In this document: positions 55,494 to 63,500 of the stretch, piece by piece
Layout of the letters: every line of letters begins with the position of its first letter
How positions within the stretch are numbered: the stretch's first letter is position 1
Assembly: GCF_000633395.1 (NCBI RefSeq)
Contig: NZ_AYMU01000033.1
Coordinates: 62,001 to 126,000 of the forward strand
DNA from: Pseudomonas sp. PH1b
Lineage (GTDB): Bacteria; Pseudomonadota; Gammaproteobacteria; Pseudomonadales; Pseudomonadaceae
Direction: 5' to 3'
DNA: 64,000 bases
The notes under the pieces: generated by a model
The model's input: the letters and a program-made list of their open reading frames with translations, nothing else
Database searches by the model: none
Told to the model about the DNA's origin: nothing
Program-made: the position numbers and the translations under genes

Positions 55494-56456
55494 GTGGATC
55501 TAAAAAAATCGTTACTCCGCATAATAGGTCGACAAGGCCGTTTTAAATGGGGAGATAATTACTTATCCGGAATTTATGCAGTCCCTGGTGAAGCTCCCAA
55601 GGGCTCTCGTATTTGTCGCCTTAATAGCAGGAAACTTGGACGAGCACTGCATCTTCTTTCTACCCCTGAAAGGATCTTCGCACAACTGGCTCTTTACAAT
55701 CCTGAAGTGTTCGAGTTGCATGAGCAAAAAATGCTCAGCCCAATTCCACAAGTTCATCCACTACAAGGGAACCCCTTAGTTACTGGACTGAAACTTCCGC
55801 CAGTGAAGGGGACATCATTGGTGGCAGAGGAAATCGGTCTTAAGCACGCTACAGCCGTCGTGACATACGATGATGGTGAGCGCCAGAGAGTCCCCCACCC
55901 CTACTTGGGCGATCTACTTCTCTATATCCAGCCACAAGGCTCGGCGCCCTATGCTGTGAACTGGACAGTAAAGTTGAGTGCGATGGATTTTGATGAGGTC
56001 GCTCGGGGAAGTTTGAGGAGCTTCGCAAAACAGAAAGAAAACCGCGAGAAAGCTCGCTTGCGGCACGCCTTGGAAGAGATTTATTACCTCAGTGCAGGGA
56101 TCAGGACTGTGAGGGTTTCCAGTGATCTGCTGGATCCCGTCCTAGTGGCCAATCTGGATCTTCTCTATGGTTACCATGATCGTGAGATTGGTCTCGAATC
56201 AAATCTTCTAGCGGATTTCTCACACGACATCGAAGACTGTGTCACTCATGGGAGACCAGTAGCGTCGGTTGCCTTGATGTACGGACAGCGGTGGGGGCGG
56301 CGTGATTTGTTTCTGACGAAGATCTACAAAGACATATGGGAGCGTAAGCTTTCGGTGAGTTTGTTTGACCCTATCCTTATCGATCATCCATTGGTGACGG
56401 ATGCGCCGGATGCTCTGCAGGTCTATAGCTCACTTTTTGCCGGACTGCCCGAATGA
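55494..56456 (+). CDS. tnsA: TnsA-like transposon endonuclease subunit
   Basis: Restriction-endonuclease-like subunit that in Tn7 cuts the 5' ends so the element moves by cut-and-paste. The 320-residue protein aligns by pattern with TnsA: GRALHLLSTPERIFAQLALY, then the catalytic Glu in FELHEQKMLSP, Asp in YLGDLLLYIQ and Lys in NWTVKL. The usual Gln two residues before the Lys (QxK) is Thr here. The start is GTG 55494 with only a weak ribosome binding site; no better start was seen. It overlaps tnsB by ATGA (56453-56456). Confidence 0.8.
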   Translation: MDLKKSLLRIIGRQGRFKWGDNYLSGIYAVPGEAPKGSRICRLNSRKLGRALHLLSTPERIFAQLALYNPEVFELHEQKMLSPIPQVHPLQGNPLVTGLKLPPVKGTSLVAEEIGLKHATAVVTYDDGERQRVPHPYLGDLLLYIQPQGSAPYAVNWTVKLSAMDFDEVARGSLRSFAKQKENREKARLRHALEEIYYLSAGIRTVRVSSDLLDPVLVANLDLLYGYHDREIGLESNLLADFSHDIEDCVTHGRPVASVALMYGQRWGRRDLFLTKIYKDIWERKLSVSLFDPILIDHPLVTDAPDALQVYSSLFAGLPE

Positions 56457-58486
56457 TCACTGGTTCTAGGCTGAGAGCACCTGAAGGATTTAAAGGGCTG
56501 ACGAAGGATGTCGAATACTATTTCCTTGCAAGTGATGGCAGGGCGAACAGGGCACGCCTTGTTTTTTTTGATGAAGAAGGCACCTGTGCGAGTTTGCTAA
56601 CGCTTTCCCGGCCTGAATTTGATCTAGCCCTGACCAATGGTGATCTTGTGGAATGTGGTAGTGACGCCACACCTCCTTGGTTAGTGGCCATCAGGGGCAT
56701 TTCAGTGGATCAATTGGAAAGAGATCGCGTGAGGGCAACGAAAAGCTACGATGAAATGGTTAACAAGCGTTACCTCGCCATAGTGGATTTGGTACACGAT
56801 GCTGAGGAGATACTCTCTGGTGACAACCCCGAATCTATCATCAACGCCCATGCTGCCAATCAGTCACCTTCTCAGAATGCAGGTCGTTTGAGGTTTTGGT
56901 TTTTTAGCTATCTGGTGTTCGGTCGCTCGAAGTGGGCGCTTATGCCCAAGTTTGACCGCTGCGGGAGAGGAAAAAGGGAACAGACTCCAGAAGGGAAAAT
57001 GTTGGGAAGGCCACCTAAGTCAGGACGCAAGTCTCGATTTCCTGCAACGCCCGAAATGCAGGCTTCTATTCTAAATGGGTTCATCAAATACAATGATAAA
57101 ACTAAATCTGACGCTGAAATCTTTGGTGCCGTGTTGGTGGGTGAATTCGGTTGTGTTCCTTTTACAACATCGACAGGAAATAAGAAGTTCTATCATCCCG
57201 AAAGTAAGCCTTTCCCGACAAAAGGACAGTACGATTACTACCTTGGTCAGGCGATAAGCGCCAAGGCGTACAGGAAAGCTCGTAGAGGTACCACTGGTGC
57301 TCGAGCTAAGTCTGGGTTTGTTGGAAGCTTTAGTCATGACTTGGTCAATGTAAACCAAGTTGTTGAGTTTGACGGCTACAATCCCAAGGGCAAGATATCT
57401 GGCTTGCTCGAGGGATCCGCCATGGATTCGGCCTGTATAGTTCGAGGTGTGTGTGGCCAGTCTGGTGCCGTCGTCGCCTTGGGATTCTCCGAAAACAAAG
57501 AAAACATGGAAGCTTACCGCATGGCGCTGTTCTCGATGGCCATTAGCAAGGTCAAATTTGCTTCGTTGTTTGGCCTGACGATCAGAAAAGAAGATTGGCC
57601 CACTTACGGCCTCCCGCAAAACATCGTCTTCGACCGTGGGCCAGGTTCTACCATGGGCGTGCCGATTCGTTCAGAAGCTTTCGCCCGTGGCGAAATGATG
57701 AGTTGGTTATCCAGACTTGAGCTGACTCCTACCCACTCGGGTCAGTCGAAAGCAACGGTTGAATCGTCACACCCTCGGACCAAGTCTGACAATGATCAGC
57801 CAACACACTTTCATAGCTCGCTCAACTTTGTTGAGATATGCAAGCGGCATATTCTGCAGGCTATTTACGATAATCATGCTTCAGATGCTGAAGGGAGGAT
57901 GACACCTGAGATGCTGGATGTGGGCTTCAGCCCCACCCCACATAACATTTACAAGTTCTATAGTGATCTTGGTTACGATTCCGGCACGGAGGTAAGTTTT
58001 GACTGCGCCGTGAGAGAATTTCTGACACTTCATCCGGCGCACATCAAAAGGAGTGGGGTTTATTTTTATGGCCGTAAGTACAACTCATCGAAGCTGATTG
58101 ACACTGAGGTTTTTGATCGCATTGCGCTCAATGGCCAGATATCGGTCACAGCTTATGTGATGACCATGTGTGTCAGACATATCTGGATCGAATTAGAAGG
58201 CGTTCTGTTTGAGCTGGACTTTGTAAAGCCGGCGAGCGTACATCCCAGCAGCGTCGACATTTCGCTGTCGGATCTTCAAGTGCTCAATGAGAATCGGCTA
58301 CGCGGCAATGCGCAGCTTCGTGAAGAGCAGCCCGCAATCCTTCAGGATCGTAATGCCCAATTTTTTCACGCCACAGGCAAAGCCTGGGACAGTGGTACCC
58401 GGAAGATTGGGCGTCCTGCGAAGGGAGGAGCGGCTGAGCGTGATGCCGCTGACCAGAAGCGGTTGATGGGAAAAGGCCATGACTAA
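56453..58486 (+). CDS. tnsB: TnsB-like DDE transposase
   Basis: The DDE (RNase H-fold) transposase that binds the element ends and joins 3' ends to target DNA. The 677-residue protein has the catalytic triad at Asp307 (VVEFDGYN), Asp394 (IVFDRGPG) and Glu437 (KATVESSHPRT), close to the Tn7 TnsB spacing. N-terminal about 290 residues are DNA-binding domains with a basic GRPPKSGRKSR stretch; the C-terminus (about 600-677) is basic and Gly/Arg-rich, where TnsC contact is expected. It overlaps tnsC by eight bases. Confidence 0.92.
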   Translation: MITGSRLRAPEGFKGLTKDVEYYFLASDGRANRARLVFFDEEGTCASLLTLSRPEFDLALTNGDLVECGSDATPPWLVAIRGISVDQLERDRVRATKSYDEMVNKRYLAIVDLVHDAEEILSGDNPESIINAHAANQSPSQNAGRLRFWFFSYLVFGRSKWALMPKFDRCGRGKREQTPEGKMLGRPPKSGRKSRFPATPEMQASILNGFIKYNDKTKSDAEIFGAVLVGEFGCVPFTTSTGNKKFYHPESKPFPTKGQYDYYLGQAISAKAYRKARRGTTGARAKSGFVGSFSHDLVNVNQVVEFDGYNPKGKISGLLEGSAMDSACIVRGVCGQSGAVVALGFSENKENMEAYRMALFSMAISKVKFASLFGLTIRKEDWPTYGLPQNIVFDRGPGSTMGVPIRSEAFARGEMMSWLSRLELTPTHSGQSKATVESSHPRTKSDNDQPTHFHSSLNFVEICKRHILQAIYDNHASDAEGRMTPEMLDVGFSPTPHNIYKFYSDLGYDSGTEVSFDCAVREFLTLHPAHIKRSGVYFYGRKYNSSKLIDTEVFDRIALNGQISVTAYVMTMCVRHIWIELEGVLFELDFVKPASVHPSSVDISLSDLQVLNENRLRGNAQLREEQPAILQDRNAQFFHATGKAWDSGTRKIGRPAKGGAAERDAADQKRLMGKGHD

Positions 58487-59831
58487 CATCTTTTCTGCGC
58501 GCTTTGACGGACTGGACACGCTGGCTGATATCCGGCGTTTGATTACCGTGCAACCTGATCCGGTGGTTGGGCTTGAGGAGTTGAGCCCTGCATTGGCCGC
58601 TGAGCGTTTGTCAGAGGTACTGAAGACGATTTTTCTTCCCAACCAGTTTTCTTTGGACTTTATTAAAGACAGCATTGATCGTGCGCGCAGCTTTTCGGCT
58701 GAGAGTTTCTCCACGGACCAGCAATATCAGCGGCGGCTGTATCACCCCCCTGAGGATGAGACGTTTCCTATCTGCCTCACCGGCCTTGCTGGCGTTGGGA
58801 AGAGCCAAACTATCCGTGCGCTGATGAAGGTGATGCCTGGACCTGCACCTTATGCATCTGCCCATTATCACGAACCTCATATATTAATCTCGTACTGGTA
58901 TGCCAGCGCCAGGGGTAAGGCTGGCGGCAGGCAGCTTTTGGAAGACTTCCTCGGTGGCGACGCGGCAGGAGTTAGAGCGAATACATCAAAGTTACTGACG
59001 GAGTGCCGGCGTAGAGTTAACCGCGATGGTATATCACTAATGATGCTCGAAGAGATGCAGCATCAGAGCACTGGTCAAGGAGTAGCCCGCGTTACGGATA
59101 TTCTCCTTACCATGGCCGGGCTTGGGGTCCCGATGATCTATGTGGCCAACTACAGCCTGGGTCACAAATTGCTGACAAGGAACAGTGAGGACAAGCAACG
59201 GCTTCTCTCTGAACCCCGTGTCATGCTACCGGACCATCCTGATTCGAAGCCTTGGAAGGATTATGTTCTAGAATGCATACGGGTGAGCGGGCGGCGCGTA
59301 TCTGCAGATCCAAGTGCCCTGATACATGAGCTGTATCGCTGGACTTTCGGTATAAAGCGTCTGGCGGTTCAACTGATCAAGGTGGCGTATCTTGAAGCAC
59401 GTGCAGCCCGTCGCCATACGATTACTTTGGAGGACGTTAACAATGCATACCTTTCAGCCGCTTACTCCAGCAGTAGGGACGACGTCGAGGAGCTAGTTCG
59501 CCTCAGTGTCCATAAGTGCAAAACCGGGGGTAGGTCCGACCTTCGCTGTCCGTTCCCGGTGCCGATGTCATCAAACGTCTTAAGCTTCACCAAGGACGAT
59601 CGTGTTTCACGGGTGAGCGAGAAGGTTTTTGTTTCATCCCTAACAGCCGAGGAGCGCAAGACTTTCGAGCAACTCCATCCACCGGGCTCACCTTCCAATC
59701 CATCTTCGAAGCCCAAGCATGAGAAGAAACCAGCATTGCCCGCGCAAACTCGGGAAGGTTTGGAGGATGCGTACAGCCGACTGCTCTCAGAGTCCAAAGG
59801 GTCACTTAAGCCGCGAGGGTCTGAAAAGTAA
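58479..59831 (+). CDS. tnsC: TnsC-like AAA+ transposition regulator
   Basis: AAA+ ATPase that bridges the target selector and the TnsAB transposase. The 450-residue protein has Walker A GLAGVGKSQ at 102-110 and a Walker B-like strand SLMMLEEMQHQ at 186-196, in which the usual Asp is Glu. The downstream sensor and helical-lid regions look intact (LTRNSEDKQRLLSEPRVMLPD, WTFGIKRLAVQLIKVAYLEA). The last 100 residues are polar and probably disordered. In Tn7, tnsD follows tnsC; here an IS remnant does. Confidence 0.92.
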   Translation: MTNIFSARFDGLDTLADIRRLITVQPDPVVGLEELSPALAAERLSEVLKTIFLPNQFSLDFIKDSIDRARSFSAESFSTDQQYQRRLYHPPEDETFPICLTGLAGVGKSQTIRALMKVMPGPAPYASAHYHEPHILISYWYASARGKAGGRQLLEDFLGGDAAGVRANTSKLLTECRRRVNRDGISLMMLEEMQHQSTGQGVARVTDILLTMAGLGVPMIYVANYSLGHKLLTRNSEDKQRLLSEPRVMLPDHPDSKPWKDYVLECIRVSGRRVSADPSALIHELYRWTFGIKRLAVQLIKVAYLEARAARRHTITLEDVNNAYLSAAYSSSRDDVEELVRLSVHKCKTGGRSDLRCPFPVPMSSNVLSFTKDDRVSRVSEKVFVSSLTAEERKTFEQLHPPGSPSNPSSKPKHEKKPALPAQTREGLEDAYSRLLSESKGSLKPRGSEK

Positions 59832-59858
59832 GCTCTATGAAAGCGGTCGCGCACCCTG
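59832..59858. other. Junction between tnsC and IS3-type remnant
   Basis: A few tens of bases between the tnsC stop and the first recognisable transposase codons. The sequence upstream of ECYDNAVVESFF does not match the normal IS3 transposase, so the break in the IS lies close to here. Confidence 0.4.
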
Positions 59859-60115
59859 GTGGGTTGCTGCCAGCCTAGCCCGGAGTGTTATGACAACGCT
59901 GTGGTTGAGAGCTTTTTCCAGCTTCTGAAACGGGAACGGATCAAGCGGACAATCTACACCACACGGGAAGGTGCTCGTAGTGATGTATTCGATTATATCG
60001 AGATGTTCTACAACGCAAAACGCCGCCATGGTTTCAACAATCAGCTGTCATCGGTAGAGTTTGAAAATCGTTACGCAATGAGCTTGCAAGGTGTCTAGAG
60101 AATCCGGGGCGATTC
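59859..60115 (+). pseudogene. IS3-family transposase 3' remnant with terminal repeat
   Basis: The 79-codon frame to 60098 carries the last catalytic motif of IS3-family OrfB, CYDNAVVESFFQLLKRERI with the Glu, and the FDYIEMFYNAKRRHGF segment with the family's Arg-His. The two catalytic Asp and all of OrfA are missing. Just after the stop, up to 60115, a GGGGCGATTCA end resembles the terminal repeat of IS2/IS51-type elements. This is the 3' end of an insertion sequence whose remainder is deleted; it cannot transpose by itself. Confidence 0.85.
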
Positions 60116-60220
60116 AAAACTCGCCAACATTCAAACCAAAACTATCTTTCCGTACACGTTACGACGTCTACGTGCACAATATCGGCACTAATCTTCGCAT
60201 TACCACCCCCGACTGCGATT
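60116..60220. other. Short spacer downstream of the CDI immunity gene
   Basis: About 105 bp between the IS end and the immunity gene stop. No gene, hairpin or transposon end was recognised. Confidence 0.5.
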
Positions 60221-60547
60221 TTAACTATAGGTCACATCAGACTCTATGAGTCCTTCAGCAACAGTCTTAGGTCCCTCCGTTAAAAAAAACCTCTCACCAA
60301 TGCTCAGTTTCCCGTAACTCAAGCGCGGACAATATGTCAACTCCAACCTCACGGTATACGGCACACCGAATTTTGCAGAACTTGGAACTTCATACACCCG
60401 AACAGCCAACTCTTCACTCATGGATTCTGATCGAAAATATGGTGCATACCCATCACCCTCTGGCATAGATATCCGACCACCATAAGATGGCGGTCTGAAT
60501 GTAACTTTAGCCATTACAAAGGGGGCACGAATTTCTGCTCTATTCAT
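60221..60547 (-). CDS. cdiI: Putative CDI immunity protein
   Basis: A 108-residue protein, no signal peptide, starting with ATG in an ATGA overlap with the upstream cdiA-like gene, exactly the arrangement of a contact-dependent inhibition immunity gene. The sequence is beta-rich (VMAKVTFRPPSYGGRI, then VRLELTYCPRLSYGKL and GERFFLTEGPKTVAEGLI), reminiscent of the small barrel of elongation-factor-Tu-like domains. By position it should neutralise the C-terminal toxin of the adjacent CdiA. The family was not identified. Confidence 0.75.
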   Translation of the reverse strand: MNRAEIRAPFVMAKVTFRPPSYGGRISMPEGDGYAPYFRSESMSEELAVRVYEVPSSAKFGVPYTVRLELTYCPRLSYGKLSIGERFFLTEGPKTVAEGLIESDVTYS

Positions 60548-63500
60548 TTTGGCACCACCTGAACCTTGTTAAATAAATCATAGAACTCTGGAAACTCATA
60601 AACATCTATACCAATAGCCTTACCTGCTCCTCCTGGGTCATCATGCCGATACATTTTATCCAAAAAAACTTTAGGGATTTCTATATACGTCTTAGTATAA
60701 GTCCTATCAGGATTTGCCTTGATGAAATCGTCCAAACTTTTCTCATCAAAACCAAACCGTTTAAAAGTTGAGTTCGGATGAATATTATAATCCCCATATT
60801 TTAGAATATCCGCAAGCTCCTCCGGTTCTACTGCACGCCACAAACGTGTTGTCTCTACAGTATCGGGGACCTTTACAACAGGAGACACTTTAATAGATGC
60901 CCACGCTGCACCTACCGTCTGCAAAGCATTATCTATCAGTTGTTGAGTACCTTTAGCAACATCATGTTCAGTCTCCGTATCGTACTTAAAAGGTACCTTA
61001 ACAATCTCTTTGCCAACATCATCCAAATGAAAAAGCTGCTTAAACGTATCGACTAAGCCATTGACCGCATCAGATGGTAGATTTCCAGCTCCCTTCCATA
61101 GGCCACGAATTGCTGTATCTTTCGTTTTTGATAGAATCTCCTTTTCTTTTTCTGTTTGATTCTTCCTCGATGCCGCACTCAACATCGATTGGTATTCTGA
61201 GGTGAACTGCTTCCAAGTATCCACATACATACTTGAATCTTCATACGCCGTTAAACCTCCCGGCGCAAACATCAACATCAGACGCCCACTCTCATCAACA
61301 AACGTCTGAGACTGGCCTTTTAGAAACTCAAGAGCAGAGGCATCGGACATTGAGTGTTCAACAGCAAACGTCTTATCAACATTTTGTTGCGCCTGAGCAA
61401 GAAGACGGGCCTCAGCAGCTTCCACACTAATATTGTTTTCTTCTGCAAACTCTGCAGCCAATGCTTTGATTTTCTTGACTTCAAGGGCATGCAATTGTCG
61501 GTTATTGATATCCACTCCGGCGGCATTCGCCCCACCAATAATCGCACCTGTGGTGCCTCCTGCCGAAGAGCCCGCTGTAGCTCCAAGGCCAGCAGTGATT
61601 AATGTCGCAATGGCATCTTGGTTATATTCCTCAATACCACTGTTCTTCAACGCCTCAGCAATAGCCGGCATGAGCGCTGCAGATGTCCCTGCCCCTAACG
61701 CACCACTTCCAGCGTTCCCGCTAGACAAACCGATAGTTGCACCCGCCAATGCGTGCAGCAAAACCCTCGCCGCACCTCCCTCAGCCCAAGCCGCCTTGGT
61801 AGCACTGTCCGCCTTGGGATCATGGTGTCGGGCATTTGAGTAATCGCCGATTTTCTTGAAGACGTCAGCCGATGACGTGTAAGCAACAACACCAACAGCC
61901 GTCGAACCTCCTGCCCCTCCCAACCCGGCGGCAACCAAGCCAGAGGCGATATCGGCCATGATTCGCTTGTCGCCACCCACATTCCAACTAGCCGCATCTT
62001 GAGCAGCGGCATTGGCTGCCGCTATCTGCTCTGAGTTCTGCGACTTCTCTGCTTCTCGCTTCGCCTTGTTGGCCGCATCCGCTTTAGCCTTGGCGACAGT
62101 ATTGATAGCGCTGCTCGCCAGTTGCGCTGAACTCTGGATAAGGTCAATACGCTCCTGCATGGCCTTCTCGTCAGGGCGGTCCAGGCGCTGATTGGCGTTG
62201 GCGGTATCACGATTCAGGCCCACCAGATCATTGATGCCTGCCGGGTCACGAACGGTGATAGGTCCCTCACTGATTGCACTGCGGGTGCTGCTGTGGTCCG
62301 ACTCCTTGAGCGCGATCGGCAGGGTGCCCCCGGTCTCTGAATGAGCCCACTTCCGTTGATCATCAGGAGTCTTTGGACCGCGCGGGTTGTCCCATTTGGT
62401 GCTGGTATAGGAAGCGCTCAAGCTCGCGGCTTGGCTTTTTATTTCACTCTTGTTCTTGATGTCACTGACAAGCAGGCGTCCCGTATCCAGACGGTTCTTC
62501 TCAGCGTTGGCATCGCTGGCGATGACCGCTCCCTGCAACTGAGTGGTCTCACCAACATGAATGTCATATCCGCCTTTACCCGCATATAACCCTGTCTGGT
62601 CTGTCACCGCCTTGTAATCGCTGTTCATCTTGCTACCAGCGATATTTCCCGAGGCGGTGACCATGGCACCGTAGCAAAACGGTGGGACACAGAGACTGAC
62701 TCCAGCACCAGCGCTCTTTTGCTGGTTCTTCTGGCTGGCTTCATCTTGCCAAGAGGCGATATTCAAGTTGCCGCCAATATCAGCCTTTATTGTGTCTGCT
62801 TTTACTTGCGCCCCAGCCAAGTTAGTGTCTTGGCCACTGGTCAAAAGCAATAAACCAGTATCGACGGTGCTATTGACCTGAGTGACCGAATGTCCAGTCC
62901 CCATGCCTTTGGCAATCTGTGCTCCAAGATCCAAAGTAAAGCCGTTTTGATCGCCAATATTAAAACTGGCGCCAATGCTTGTTTTACTGTTGGTGTTCTG
63001 ATTATCCCACTGCGCACGATCTTGAGCGCTTTGCAGCACGATATCGTTCTTGGCTATCAAGGCCGTGTTTTCAGCCTTTAAATGACTGCCAATAACATGG
63101 ATATCTCCCTTGGCCCCCTCACCATTGCCCCCGGCATTAATAACTAACCCCGCACCGCTGGTCAGGGTCGATTGTTTTGCGGTTTCGCTGTTGTATTCGC
63201 TGGAACTTTTAGTGCGTGTATTGGCAAGTTCGGTACCGATCTTGATCAGCGAACCGCTGCTGTTGGCTGGCTTACCCTCAGACTCTTGCGCAGAACCTGA
63301 GTCAAGGTTGCCCACTGCGTTGTAAGCAGAAAGAAGCGCTTGAGCGCTTTTGACTGCCTTGAGTCGACCATCATCAGCTTCCTTGGCGGCACGAACGTCA
63401 TTACGGATACTCTTGGCGGTATCAATCACCATGCCGCCAATCACCCGCCCAACCGCCAGGCTCTTCGAACTATCAGAGCTGGTTTGCTTGGCTGTTTCAG

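Larger units (their letters stand above)
51423..59831. mobile_element. Tn7-like transposon at attTn7 (core region; distal end not found)
   Basis: A candidate terminal TGT (51423) starts 22 bp after the glmS stop, where Tn7 inserts. Genes inside encode TniQ, TnsD-like, TnsA, TnsB and TnsC proteins. Base composition is visibly more AT-rich than the flanking chromosome, and the frequent chromosomal DnaA boxes stop at 51410. The right boundary given is simply the end of tnsC; the inverted copy of the terminal repeats was not seen up to 64000, so the true element may be longer and may include the CDI locus. Confidence 0.85.
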
